From assembly GCA_017506865.1 (NCBI GenBank), contig JAFCMP010000479.1, positions 558,001-622,000 on the forward strand: DNA of 64,000 nucleotides, given 5' to 3'. Under the pieces are notes generated by a model. The model was given only the letters and a program-made list of their open reading frames with translations, made no database searches and was not told the DNA's origin. Made by a program: the position numbers and the translations under genes. The stretch is from Tribonema minus (taxonomy: Eukaryota; Sar; Xanthophyceae; Tribonematales; Tribonemataceae). This document shows, piece by piece, positions 13,127 through 23,972 of this stretch. The first letter of the stretch is position 1; every line of letters starts with the position of its first letter.

Positions 13127-13457
13127 TGTGGCAGCGGTAGGCAGAAGTGTGCAAAAATGCATGTTGAGCACTGTGGCAATGGTTGAAGTTGAACTTCATG
13201 TTGAAGTTGAAGTTTGACAAGTCTTGAAGTTGAGGTTGTGCAATGTTCAACACACTCCCAGTTGAGGTTGAGTCTGGAGTGGATGCTCAGCGGGATGCTC
13301 AGCGGGCCGCGCTGAGCACTGCTGCATGCATGTCTATCTGGTTAATAATCACTGAACACCCAAAATCATGGAATGAAGACTTCTTCTTGTTCAGCCACGG
13401 AGCTTGCTTGGATCGCTGTCATGACTTGACAGCACACTTCTTGGGCCCAAGGCCACA
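13127..13457 (+). repeat. Right LTR of element 1
   Basis: Partner of the left LTR (331 bp, TG...CA). It differs by a handful of substitutions and a short internal duplication around gatgctcagcggg. It is followed directly by the target duplication ATGC and, about 20 bp later, by the Fanzor 3' splice site. Confidence 0.85.
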
Positions 13458-13481
13458 ATGCGCTGCCCCTCTAATGTGCAG

Positions 13482-16452
13482 CGGCATGGGCGAGCTGTTT
13501 CCAGGTCTTGCTGCGCGGATGGCCGGTCGGGGCCCCTGGTGGTACGCTGAGTTCATGCAGCCATGGGCGAAGGCGGCCAACATCACCATGTGGCAGCGCA
13601 CCAACCATTATGCACGCAGCGAGCGCGGTGTGATGCGGACAATTAAGCGCGCCGGCCAACCAGGGTACCGCATCCTGGCCCCGTGGCTCGTGGACAGGAC
13701 GTTCATGACCGACGGCCACCAGCTCAAGCTTCTGCTGGTCACCAGCCACGACTCGCACCAAGGCCCCCATGGCCTGACCGAATGCCGCGGAGAGGCTACC
13801 AGGTGCACTATATTTACATTTTTTACTTATAGCTCGTAGGAATGTCTGGTTGAAAGAGAAAGTGTCTGCTGTCATCATCATCCATTGTCTAATGCTCATC
13901 AATCAGGTACTTCTACCCGACTCGATGTTAAATGCTGCATTAGGCAGAGCTGCTCGGAGTTCTACAACGTCTGTTGCAGTTGCAGATGCAACCTGGTGAG
14001 GGGCGCGTGTCACAACCATTGCGTCCGTTGATTCAATCATAGGTTGATTAATTGATTCAACAGCTTTCTTGCCGATCATGAACATTGCCACTGTTGTATT
14101 GATAGTATGTCATACTTGCGCCATGAAGTCCCATTTGCAATCTGACTCGATGGCGTGCCAACGCAGTCTGGATATGATGTTAAGTTCAATGTCGACTGCA
14201 TGCAGACACTGTGTAGCCTCACCTTTGTGACTCCAGCATGCCATCAGCATGCCATCAGTGAGGACGCCGATTGTCACGGCGCTGCACTATAGTATACACC
14301 TCATGGGCAGACTGAGAATAGTACACCCAATAGCTTGCTGATACCCCTCCCCCCCTCCCCCCCACCACCCACCTCCACTCATGTTCATTGCATTCTCCTC
14401 TGTGTCACAGGTTGGGTACAGCAATGAGGAGCTGGGGGATGTGCTGGAGGGGGAGGTGGCTGAAGGCCCCAATGGGGTGTCCCGCCTCCAGCGTGTGCAC
14501 AGGGAGATAGGGGCGGAGCCGGCTACGGTGGCGGACGGTACCCCTGCTGCACAGGAGCGGCTGCACGCCCTGAACCATGTCGTGGTGACTGGGGTGGACC
14601 CGGTCCAGGTGCTGGCTTTCAGTGCGGTCACTGCCCTTGGCCAGCGCTGGAGGCGCGAGAACGCCGCGGATTTTGCAGCAAATCCGCCCCAGAGGGCGAG
14701 GGCGTAACGGCGCAGGAGGTGTCAGGGGCGGATTACCGCGTATGGGCATTGTCTGTCCGCAATGAGCAGGGGGAGGCGCAACGCCGCGGGGCCAACCAGG
14801 CTTACAGCGATGCACTCGCGGCGCTCGCGGACAGGCACACGCGCACGGGCCGCTATCAGGTAAGAATTGCGGGGCAGCAGCAGCGGGCCTTGTGTTGCCT
14901 GAGCCAATACCGCAGGCTCTTGATGCTCTTGCCGTGTGTTATACTGGTTCAAATATGCGCCAGGGCCCACTGCTGTCTATCTTGATTTAAAATGGGAGCG
15001 AGCACATGACATCATGACGGTTGGACGTGACCGTATTTGTCGTCGACTCAGCAAGTGCCGCATGCCTGTTACAGCAGAAGCAGCGCATCAAAATTTGAAA
15101 CGCAGGTCTGGAGTGATGTGTGCGTTCATACTTCGAAGTATGTTCCTTGCTGTCATTGAAAAGCCTTGGGGCTCTCAAGGTCAATGGCATGTCACATCAA
15201 GGGCCTGTCATTCAATCAGTCTGGTGGCACGTGATGCATGACCGTTGCGTAGCGCCAATGATCGTGAGTCACTGTGCAGAGCTCTGACAGTGGGAGAAGC
15301 CTTTGGGACTTTCATGATGGTAGTACGTCCTCTACAATCTGATGCGGTGGGCCCTCACGTGACTCTACCCCTGCCCCCACTGTAATGGTAGCCCCCACTC
15401 ATTCCGCTCTGTGTACACACGGTGCCCGTCCTGGTGGCTGCATCATCGCAGGTGCTGCGCGCCTACTGCACCACTTGGGGGCACCATGCAGATGCCATGT
15501 GGGGAGAGCTGCTGCACCCGGCACGACGGCATCAGAGGTTCAGCCGCTTCCGTGTGCAGCAGGCCGCCATTGCCAAGACGGCAGAAAAGCTGGCCCCAAT
15601 TCGGCTGCAGCACAGGCCGCCGGGATGGAAGCGTGTACGGTCCTGCGGCCTCCGGTATCCACGGCGCAGGCGCAGGCACAGGAGGTGGCGCGACACGCAC
15701 AGGAGGCCCTGTCGCATCATCTTCTTCGGCGCTTGTGCGCGCTTTTCCTCCAGCGGTCGCGCCTCCATTCCCATCAAGAAATTGGTGGCGCAGCTGGCAT
15801 GCCGATGCCCTACTCTCATCACACCAGAGCCGTACAGTTCCGCCTCGTGCCTGGTGTGTGGGGGGGCCACGCGGGGCGGCGGCGATGAGTTCGGGCACAG
15901 AAACAGGGTTTGCCGGACGAGAACTGCGCTCTCGCTGAGGCGGCGGAGGGGGGGGTTGCTGTCATCGACCGCGACACCCATGCGCGTGCCAACCTCGGCA
16001 TGCGCGGCGTCTATGCCACGTGCGGCGCCAATGACATCATCCCGGGGTATGTCCCGGCGGATCAAGACGAGGAGGAGGAAAGCGACGAGGAGGACGACGA
16101 TGAGGAGAACGGCGAGAGGAAGACGACGAGGAGGAGGACGGCGAGGAGGGCGGCGACGGCGATGAGGGCGGTAATGGGGGGGGGGGGGGCCTCGATGACG
16201 GGGAGGGCGGTGGTGACGAGGAGGGGGTCGACGAGAAGGGGGATGCCATACTGGTATGAGGGGCAGTATGGAGGTCATGCAGCCGGGGGGGGCGGGGGGG
16301 GGGGGGAGGGGGGGGAGGCACGGGGGGTTCGTCACGCGGTGTGCGGGACTGCTGCAGCAGTACATATCACCAGCCACAGTTGCAAAAGCAGCAGACAGAG
16401 GGTAGAAGTAGTGTACATCCTGCATTTGTGTTTGCAGGCGGGCGGGCAGTAG
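13482..16452 (+). pseudogene. Fanzor (eukaryotic TnpB-like) RNA-guided nuclease, catalytic half
   Basis: Fanzor proteins are eukaryotic relatives of TnpB, carried by transposons and giant viruses, that cut DNA with a guide RNA through a RuvC-like domain. Exons read here are 13,482-13,802 (after taatgtgcag; it holds FMTDGHQLKLLLVTS), about 14,411-14,859 and 15,452 onward. RuvC-I is VVVTGVDPVQ (Asp codon 14,597-14,599). A bridge-like basic segment follows from 15,452. RuvC-II is TPEPYSS (Glu 15,827-15,829), with a zinc ribbon CLVC next to it and a second cysteine pair (VC, then DENC). RuvC-III is VIDRDTHARANL (15,961 on). All three acidic positions are kept. The tail is an Asp/Glu stretch. The frame changes near 14,690 and near 15,911, both in G/C runs, so decay and sequencing error are both possible. 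The long insertion upstream lies in an intron. Confidence 0.75.
16060..16330. repeat. Purine-rich simple sequence with G runs
   Basis: GAGGA/GACGA-rich DNA encodes the acidic tail after RuvC-III of the Fanzor gene and passes into G runs near 16,174-16,187 and 16,285-16,318. The G runs are likely error-prone in sequencing. Confidence 0.7.
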
Positions 16453-16947
16453 CATAATGCTCTATCCCCGCCAGAATTCTGGGCTGGTGTGCCTTCGGGC
16501 CTTGGTCAACCAAGGAAACTTGAATACGAAACGGCCGCGACGTCTGCGCTGGTCAAGGGCAGTCTGCTGTTCGCGGCATGCCCTTATAAAGAACAAAGCG
16601 TAAGACCTACTGCCTACTGTTCTGATTTAGGTGCGCGATCGCGTCGCCATCGCTGTGAAAAGATATCGGTGTCCAAACATGAGCCCCAGCGTTGATTCGG
16701 CTTCTTAATTACCCATGCGGGGTCCAGCTTAGCAGGAGGAAGCGTAGCAACGAGCATGCTGGCCCACAACGAGACAGCTAGCGTTAGTCACGCAGATGAA
16801 TTTAGGGTCGGTGAAGGGTTTGAGTTCATCACACAGACTTCACCGGCCCTTCCCTACAGGCATCATCGGTGGCTCCCAAGTACGCTCAATATATCATCGA
16901 CAGATCCTCCGCAGTTTTGACTCCTGTCCACCTCCGCGCCAGCGGGT
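16453..16947. other. No gene recognised
   Basis: Only short ORFs without family resemblance. This stretch may hold the 3' end of the Fanzor transcript or its guide-RNA region, but nothing in the sequence proves that. Confidence 0.3.
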
Positions 16948-17745
16948 GCCACTTCAGGCACCTCGCGTCACGCAGCGCCTGCATGTACTGCACAAGAAGG
17001 GGCATAAACATCAGAAACCCGAGGCTCACAAAGCATTTACCACTAGTAGTACACCATTGAACGGCCAGTGCTGCTGGTGCGCGTCTACGTCCTATAGCTG
17101 GCTCGAAGAGTTCAGCAGGTGCCAGCAATACATCCGGCAAGGAGGAGCGTGCTTTGCGCAAGCAGGTGGCACAACTCAAACAGGATGCTGCTGTCTTGCG
17201 CGAACGCTTGGCGGGATTGGAGAGCCGGAGGAAGGAGTCCGCTGTTCCCGCAGATGCGCATGCGGCGTCCTGCTGCAGTGGGCAGCAGTCAATAGCCTTC
17301 CGCGTTGCGCTTCAAACGATTGTGGAGCTTTGTCAGCATCTGCTGGCAGGTGCCGCAGATTCACCGTCAACAGTGACTTCCCTCATCACTGAGCTCGCGG
17401 ACGGGAGCAGTGGCGTGACGGCACCAGCATGCGGCAACAGTGGCAGCAGTGGCAGCAACAGCACAGTGTGTGGTGGTGCCAAACCCAGCACCATCAACTC
17501 TGAGCACTGCAACACAGGTGCGCGCACGGCTGCTGGGGACAGCGGCCATGACATACGCGGAAGCTGCACTGGAGGCAAGTCGGTGATCAAGGCAAGTGTC
17601 GCGACGTCTGTGCGGAGAAAAGCGGCTGCTCCTCATCGCCGCACTGCAGCTGGTGCTAGCGTCAACATGGCTCAGCAAACGGTAGCTGGGCAGGCGTCTT
17701 TGATACGTCTTGGGGGTAGATTGAGGACCAGTTATACCTCATAGT
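16948..17745 (+). repeat. Dispersed repeat carrying a leucine-zipper ORF
   Basis: This segment recurs in rearranged form at 53.5-56.6 kb. An open frame runs from about 17,057 to 17,744; its first ATG is at 17,154. Just before and after that ATG it encodes a four-heptad leucine zipper (ALRKQVAQLKQDAAVLRERL), with leucines exactly seven apart. A Ser/Thr/Cys/Gly-rich tail follows with SGQQS, IVELCQHLLAGAADS and CNTGAR. No DNA-binding basic region is visible before the zipper, so it is not a proven bZIP. It is probably the ORF of an uncharacterised mobile repeat. The segment at 16,948-17,070 is the empty-site counterpart of the LINE insertion at 55,497. Confidence 0.55.
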
Positions 17746-18799
17746 GAGGCCAGGTCATAGTCAGACCTGGCTGGTCATCTTAGACCTGAAATAGGTGCCT
17801 AGAGCTGCACTTGACCCCAGTTGAATCAGGTGCAATTAGCTCAGGTCACATGCCAAAGGGCACATCAGTATAGTGTGCACGGCTTCAGACTCTCGAACCT
17901 CTGCTGCAGCAGCAGCAAGTAGCAGACAACAACTGTACCAAGACATCCAGGCCCCAAGCCTCCTTCTCTCCGCATCGACAATAAGACATCCCCGGTGAGC
18001 CTTGCGTTCGCTTCATTCAAACATCAACTCGTTCTCTGGAGCTTGTCTCCATGTTTTGCTCTTCCAGCTTGCTAGCTTGCATTTATGACAGCATCACATG
18101 GTAGCCTGTTTCAATTGGCACCCGTCGACAGTCCTTATTACCTCGTGCTAACCCCGCTCGCAAGGGCAGCAGCGCGGTGATAGCTGTAAATGTATCACCA
18201 CTTGAATCGTGTCAAAACCTTTCGAGATGCCAGTCACGTAACGAATTACGTAAAGAAACCCGTGGGGCCGCGAGTTTAGAAGGTTAATCACGCCGTATTC
18301 TGCACGAGAGTGTCTATACGACGGGGCAACGTAGTGGTGCACCGGTACGTCGTGACCCGCCCCCTTGATGTCATGAATACCGCAGTGCGTGCTGCACGAG
18401 TCTAAGCGGCGTTGATTGTGAAACTTCCATCAAGCCGACCCTATTCTGCGGCTCATCTGTGGTTGATGAACGTAGTCATGTGGACTCATAGGAGGGCATC
18501 AAGGGCAGTATTGTACGGTGGCGAGCTGCGTGCGCCACCTACGCGCCGTACACTATCACCATTCGCACCAGGAGCCTCCCGGGAGGACAGCGACGCCTTC
18601 TAGGGAGAGGCACATGGTAGAAGCCCAAAGGAGTCGTTCAGTATACGACTTGTCATACACAGTGCAAGTGATTCCGCCCGAACAGGTCGGGCACAAGCGC
18701 AAGAGGGGTATGCGCTGTCCCTTTCTGACTGTAACGAATTGCCTATGATGTAGTTTAATCCCTACCGCATGCTCTTCCTTAGTAATGCTCTAAAGCTGA
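17746..18799. other. No gene recognised
   Basis: About 1 kb between the zipper repeat and the second LTR element. Both strands have only short, unconvincing ORFs. The last four bases (18,796-18,799, CTGA) are the target duplication of LTR element 2. Confidence 0.4.
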
Positions 18800-19013
18800 T
18801 GATGTGGTTTGGGGGCTTTCGTATGCCCTACATAGGCATCTTCAAGTTCAAGCCCTAGTTGGAGTGTCACCTCCAAAAGCTTAACTCTAAATGTACAATC
18901 ACTCTCAGTCCCTGTCACAGCAAGCATTGCTGATGTGGCCCCACCACCACCAAATCAACCAGTGTCGGCCTTTCTGCTGCTCTGCTGTTCACCTGCGACC
19001 ACCATCCACGTCA
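18800..19013 (+). repeat. Left LTR of element 2
   Basis: 214-bp TG...CA repeat; the partner is 23,973-24,190. The short terminal inverted ends TGATGTGG/CCACGTCA are nearly complementary, as expected for an LTR. Confidence 0.85.
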
Positions 19014-19016
19014 TTT

Positions 19017-19028
19017 TGGCGATCTCGG
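19017..19028 (+). promoter_or_regulatory. Primer-binding-like site of element 2
   Basis: TGGCGATCTCGG lies three bases after the left LTR and would pair with a tRNA ending CCGAGATCGCCA. A tRNA-like fragment near 23,690 ends in GAGATCGCC, the complement of nine of these bases. Confidence 0.6.
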
Positions 19029-19429
19029 CTTCAGACTCCGACACCAAAGCCTTTCCGAGAGACAAAACAATCAGGTGAGAGCGGCACAGGTAATACTGCG
19101 GTGCAGCACCGCCACTGGGTGTGCGGAATAACTGTGGCGAGTACTGCTATTGTCATTCCGAGACGTGCACAACTGCCTGGTACGCATCTGCGTTGAAAAT
19201 CGAAACACCGAGCTGCCGGCGCAGCAGGTGACAAGGAATTCAATGCAGATGCCACCGCAACTGTTCCAACATGCAAGCGTGTTACAGCCGCAGCGAGCAT
19301 CACTGCGCCCACAGGCCAGCCTCACTGCAGCCATGGGATGCACAAAGTGTACAGCATACGCGTTGCATGAAGCGACCCACCAGTCACACACATTTGCCTC
19401 TTAAAGATTGAGGTGCCATGCACTCACCC

Positions 19430-19635
19430 TCCTGCCTGCTGGTCACGCTGGTGTTGGAGCACCCAGTCAGGCAGCTGTTGGACGCCGTCGAACAGGCCGC
19501 GCTCGTCCTGCAGGAAATCCAGCTTCTCCGTCACGCTGCGGTACCCGCGCTTGCGCAGCTCCGCGACGCCTGTTGGCAGGCTGCCACCCTTGCCGTTCCG
19601 CCCCTTGACGGTCGCTACCAAGCCGACGCAGACCT
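19430..19635 (-). other. Captured antisense exon inside LTR element 2
   Basis: On the strand opposite to the element lies an open segment of about 68 codons with good splice borders: tgcag before it and |gtgagt after it. It encodes a protein-like stretch with GLVATVKGRNGKGGSLPTG, then GVAELRKRGYRSVTEKLDF and an acidic/Trp end (QLPDWVLQ). Its amino-acid composition is unlike the shadow frames around it. I do not recognise the family. The likeliest explanation is a fragment of a host or other-element gene picked up by the retrotransposon in reverse orientation. Confidence 0.4.
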
Positions 19636-20395
19636 GCAATGACGATTGGCGGAGCGCGCAATAAAGATCAACAGAGGTGAGCCCTGCTGAGCGGTGTGCG
19701 ACGTGATGCTGGTGCACTACGTGCAAGATGCGCACGCGCACGCGCGGATCTGCTACCAACGTGCAAACACGATTGTGTAAGGCATAACGAGAAGAAGGGA
19801 CGTGCCTGGTGGCACCTGGCTCGAGTTGTACACCACACTGCAGGAAGCAGTGCTGGCAAGGACAGGAAACGGACGGATACGGCGTTTGAGCTGTGGATAT
19901 AAGGCAAAAGGCAGGAACGCTCCCCTGAGAAGGCAGAACAGCGCAACAACAGGTCATTTTCCGGCTGTGACCTTGTTGGGGATAGCAGGAATCGGTTATC
20001 TGCGCCCCGGAACGCACAAAAGTACTCGGAGAACAGGCGGACAGGGGCGACGATAATTCGTCGCGCGCAGCCCTGCTCCTTCTTTGTGACAGGAGACTGG
20101 TAGGCTATATGTCTGCAGATACAGGGTGTGACTCCCCACACGACACACAACTGAACTGTTATGCAGGGTGACGCTGGTGGTGCGATTTCGTGGGTCTAGG
20201 GGACGCCCTTGACGCACAGATCTGCGCGTGCATACGTGGGGCAGGCGTGTGCATTCATTGAGGATAGTCGGGTGGCCACTCGCACTTTATGGGTTGCCCA
20301 GTCAGTGAGGGGCTTTGCCTGGGCCTTGGTCGAGACTCCTGCACTCGATCCGCACCAGTCAGCAACTGGACAGGTCACTTGTTTGGTGGGGGAGG

Positions 20396-20460
20396 TCGCA
20401 GGTTCGACTCCTGCCGATATCAGATATTGGTGCTGGTCTTGTAGCTCAGCGGACGGTGAC
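20396..20460 (+). other. tRNA-like promoter-box fragments
   Basis: A T-arm-like hairpin gcagg-TTCGACT-cctgc (box B consensus GGTTCGACTCC) is followed by a box-A-like TAGCTCAGCGG. The order is reversed relative to a real tRNA and no acceptor stem forms, so this is a tRNA-derived fragment rather than a tRNA gene. Confidence 0.35.
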
Positions 20461-20597
20461 TTTTGTCATCAGAGCACCCCCGCACAGGTGTGGTGGTGTG
20501 GCTGCAGACGACGATCCCCTGTACCAGACACCAGACGAAGGTTGCAGATTTGTGTTGCATACTCACTGGCGCGTTCTCCGGGTTTCGTGCGCGCAGA

Positions 20598-22366
20598 ATG
20601 TCGGATTGGGTCGCGAGGATGCGCGACACTGAGGGCGCCAATGACAGCGGCGCAGGCGGCATAGTGCCAGATGGATTTGAGAGGACAGAGGCGCAGCCGC
20701 AGGCGCTGGCTAGGCAGGCGCAAGGTTACAGCGCTGAGACGGGTGGCAGCGAAGGGGAGCCCGCTGCGCCCGAGGGGGGAGCACGAATGTTGATGGCAGC
20801 TGCGTCAGGTGAGGCGCGAGAGGCACAGCAATGCCATGCAGCCTTTGAGAAGGCAAGGCACACAATGGGGCTTGTTCAAGCCAATGTTAAGGCGGTCAGG
20901 GCTCTGAAGGCAGAACACAAAGGTGAAGCGGCACGCAGGCTTAGGCAGCTCACAGACCTGTCTGCGCAGGCGATGAGCAACACGGACAACGCTGCCTTTG
21001 ACTATTCTGCAGCATGTGACGAAGCTGGGCGCTTGATTGGCAGTTGGCGCGTAGAACTGGAGAAAGAAATATTGTGTGATCTGTACTTGCAAGTGTGGAA
21101 GGATAATATGCCATGATCTTGCATAAACGGATGGGTGTGGATGTGACACACTTCCCCTTGGCAGAGGCAGAGATAGCCACTGCGTATGATGGAACACGTG
21201 TGCCTTGGCGTGAAGTCGCCATGTTGAAGTTGTTGCCGTTTGGCAAGACCTTGGATGGCCTGGTGGCCGAGGCGAGGCGAGAAGTGATGAATGTACCGCT
21301 CTAAAATAGCGCAAGGGTGCCGAGGGATAGAGACGCCGCTTTGCGCCTGGCAGGCGCGCGCAAGTATGACAAGCATGCAGCATGCTGTACACATGCGCCG
21401 GTGGCGTATGCACCTGACACTCATGTTGATGCCGCATCGCACAGGGCACATGGATGTGTGACGCCGCTGGCGATGAGAGCACAAGAGTCGTGGGCAGACT
21501 CGGCAATGGCTGCAGGATTTGAAGCGCCGCCGCTGACAAGAGCGCCGGTTGGCATGGAACCTTTTGGTGGAGGCATGAGCGCCGCAGACACGCAAGAGGT
21601 GAGCTCATTGCCGCCCAATGTACAGGGTGTGCGAAGTGATGGAAATGCAGATGAGAGCATGGATTTGGGAACGGAGTACAAGGTGAAGTTGGATCTGCCT
21701 AAGATTGACTGCAGCCATGGCAGGGTTGAGCAGTGCATAAGGCTGTGGAATTGCACTGCGGATGCAATAAGGCCAAAGATGTCAAATGAGGAGCGAAGGC
21801 TGCGCTACCTGCATAGCATGGAACAGGACAAGTATATGTGTTTGACCGTTGCGTCTGTCGACGAATAGGGCAGGAAGATCGAGATGCCCTTTGATCATGG
21901 CACTTGGGTGCAGATGCAAGAGGCCACGCTGAAGAGGTATGCTGGGGTGGATGCAAAGCGCGAAGCCGCACAAGAGATGCTGAACTTGGAGGCACAGAGT
22001 GGTGAAGAGCCACAGTTGTTCTGTGATCGGCAAGTACAGCTGCTAAGGAGGTTGAGCGCTGACACAAATGGTATGCTGGCCAAGTCATTACTGCTACGAG
22101 CGTACCCTGAAGAGGCATAGGAGGTGTACAAGCAGGAAGCTAGCCCTGTTGACTTGCCTGCAGATGAGCTTGTTGCGAGGCTGCAGCGCATGTGGTCAGT
22201 GCACAACAGGAACTTGTTTGCACGCGCAGGCCAGAGAGCTGAGAGCATGGTGGTGACAGAGCAGTGCCATGCTGACGATCGAAGTGACACTGATGATGAC
22301 GAGTATGAGATTGCTGCTACCACTGCTGCTTTGCCTCATGTGGCAGGGTGCGGCATGGACGCATGA
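20598..22366 (+). other. gag-like region of LTR element 2
   Basis: A series of + strand ORFs encodes charged helical protein with no enzymatic motif. The middle block (about 21,480-22,120) has features of retrotransposon capsid proteins: KLDLPKIDCSHGRVEQCIRLW, then Trp- and Leu-spaced helices and a QLFCDRQVQLLRRL segment. An acidic Asp-rich stretch near 22,280 follows. This order resembles a gag capsid of the Ty3/Gypsy or Copia kind but is too diverged to place. The region is not intact. Confidence 0.45.
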
Positions 22367-23960
22367 CAGTTACCGATGTGGAGCGCCTGAAGACTGATCC
22401 AAGAGCGCACAGTGCAAGGTTTGCTGAAGCGCGCAGGCAAAGCGTATGTTACTATTGCTAGGAGCCAATTGGCAGCGGCTTCAGAGGTCATACGTGCGCG
22501 GAGATGCGCGTGTTCATGAAGGTGTTTGTCACGCCACAGCCCGATCGGCCAACACGCAAGCGCTGTGTGGACGATCGTGACGAAGAGATATGACGCCATG
22601 GCGTCACAGGGGCACTGTAAGCAGTCAAGGTGGTGGCGCCACTGGGCAAGGAGGCGCAGGTGGCTATGTCAAGCAAGCAGTGTACAGGGTGAATGGTGGC
22701 ATTGATGTGAAGGGCACAGGCAACGCCTGGAGCTTTGGGCAGTTGTCATGGGGTTGCATAGGATGGTATGTATGTATGAGACATATGACGCGCAAGTGCG
22801 CCTGAGTACGTACATACCCCGTCTGCTGAAAGGTGGTCTCTGCAACTCACGGGGAGGATTATGCAAGGCATGACATAGTGCAACATGAGGGATACATGAC
22901 ACACGGCATTACTTGACGAGACACTGGTTCTGTGTCTACCTCTGTTGTGCCTGCCATCACACGTCTTGACTTGAGCTGTGGCACTGATGGCAATTGTGGA
23001 ACGGTCAAGATGGTGTGCATTGTGGCTGAGGCATTGGTATGCAATTGAATGTGACATGCTTAGAGGCGCATACGTCACTGCAGAATGAATGCTGACTGAG
23101 AATGAGAATGACTGGCTGACTGAAAGCAAGTATGAGAGATGGCAAAATGAGGTGCAAATACCACATTCCGTCATGGTGACGGGCCTGGCATGTGTGTCTA
23201 TGAGCATCAAAGGAATGCGCAAGGATGCGCAGGCAGTGAGCGTAGATGCGCATGATGAAGGTTGTGCTGTTTGCAGAGTTCGAGGTGACGCTCACCGTGA
23301 CACGTCAGACACATGGCTGATAAATGAGACAAGGGCCAGAAGGCATGATGCCAACACAATGATCATGAACGTGCAGCAATGCTGCACAACTGGAATGCGC
23401 ACGTGGTCAACAGTGCTGGTGGTGAGCAAGTGTGCAATCATGACAGCGCGCATAGTGCTGCGCAAAGGAAAGCTTGAATATCACTTGACATGAGAGGTTC
23501 AAGGCTTGGCGCCATGGATGCATGGTATATGGTGCAGGCATATGTGAGGTCTGGGTACGGTGCGAAAGCAGTCCGCACCGGTAGGTGCATGGTGCACGGT
23601 GCAGCCATCGGTACATGAGGACTGAGCACTGCGATGGCGTGGGGCAGATGCCCAATGCCATGCACCGAACACTAAGATGAAGGTGTAGGTTCGAGTCCTT
23701 GAGATCGCCTCACACACAGGACCAGCTTTCGTCTTGCGGAGACCGTCAGCGAGCTGGCGGGAGCAGTGCGGGCGAGGATGGCACCCTGGAGGACCAAGTC
23801 AAGGGGTCAAGCACAGAGGCATAGGGCAGGGGAGATAGGTCGTTCTGTGTTGCGCTTTGTAGCGGGCACGAAGGCTGCGACGCCCTAGGCTAGGTAGAGG
23901 GTTCCGTTTTCCTGCCAGACCTCCGGAAGGTTTTTTACCGGACCCCGCAGCTCTCTTGTC
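22367..23960. other. Interior of LTR element 2, no gene recognised
   Basis: Short ORFs only on both strands, without pol motifs. Near 23,690 there is a tRNA-3'-like piece (ggttcgagtcc...gagatcgcc). Confidence 0.4.
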
Positions 23961-23971
23961 GAAAGGGGGGA
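23961..23971 (+). promoter_or_regulatory. Polypurine tract of element 2
   Basis: gaaagggggga lies one base before the right LTR, the usual position of the plus-strand primer in LTR elements. Confidence 0.7.
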
Positions 23972-23972
23972 T

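Larger units (their letters stand above)
2335..13457 (+). mobile_element. LTR retrotransposon 1 (non-autonomous, 11.1 kb)
   Basis: The element is bounded by two direct repeats of about 325-330 bp that begin TGTGGCAG and end GGCCACA, and by a 4-bp target duplication ATGC at 2,331-2,334 and 13,458-13,461. A primer-binding-like site TGGTGACCGGAG starts 2 nt after the left LTR. A short G tract, agggggggta, ends at the right LTR. No reverse transcriptase, RNase H or integrase motif was seen, so it looks like a large non-autonomous derivative carrying unrelated ORFs. The two LTRs look about 97% alike by eye, which suggests a fairly recent insertion. It lies in an intron of the Fanzor gene, about 20 bp before a 3' splice site. 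It is treated as a broken fossil element. Confidence 0.85.

Noticed and set aside
15532-16455. 307-residue - strand Pro/Arg-rich ORF
   Set aside because: It is the antisense shadow of the Fanzor exons and the purine-rich tail.
20396-20460. tRNA gene
   Set aside because: Box-A- and box-B-like sequences are present but in the wrong order, and no acceptor stem can be drawn.
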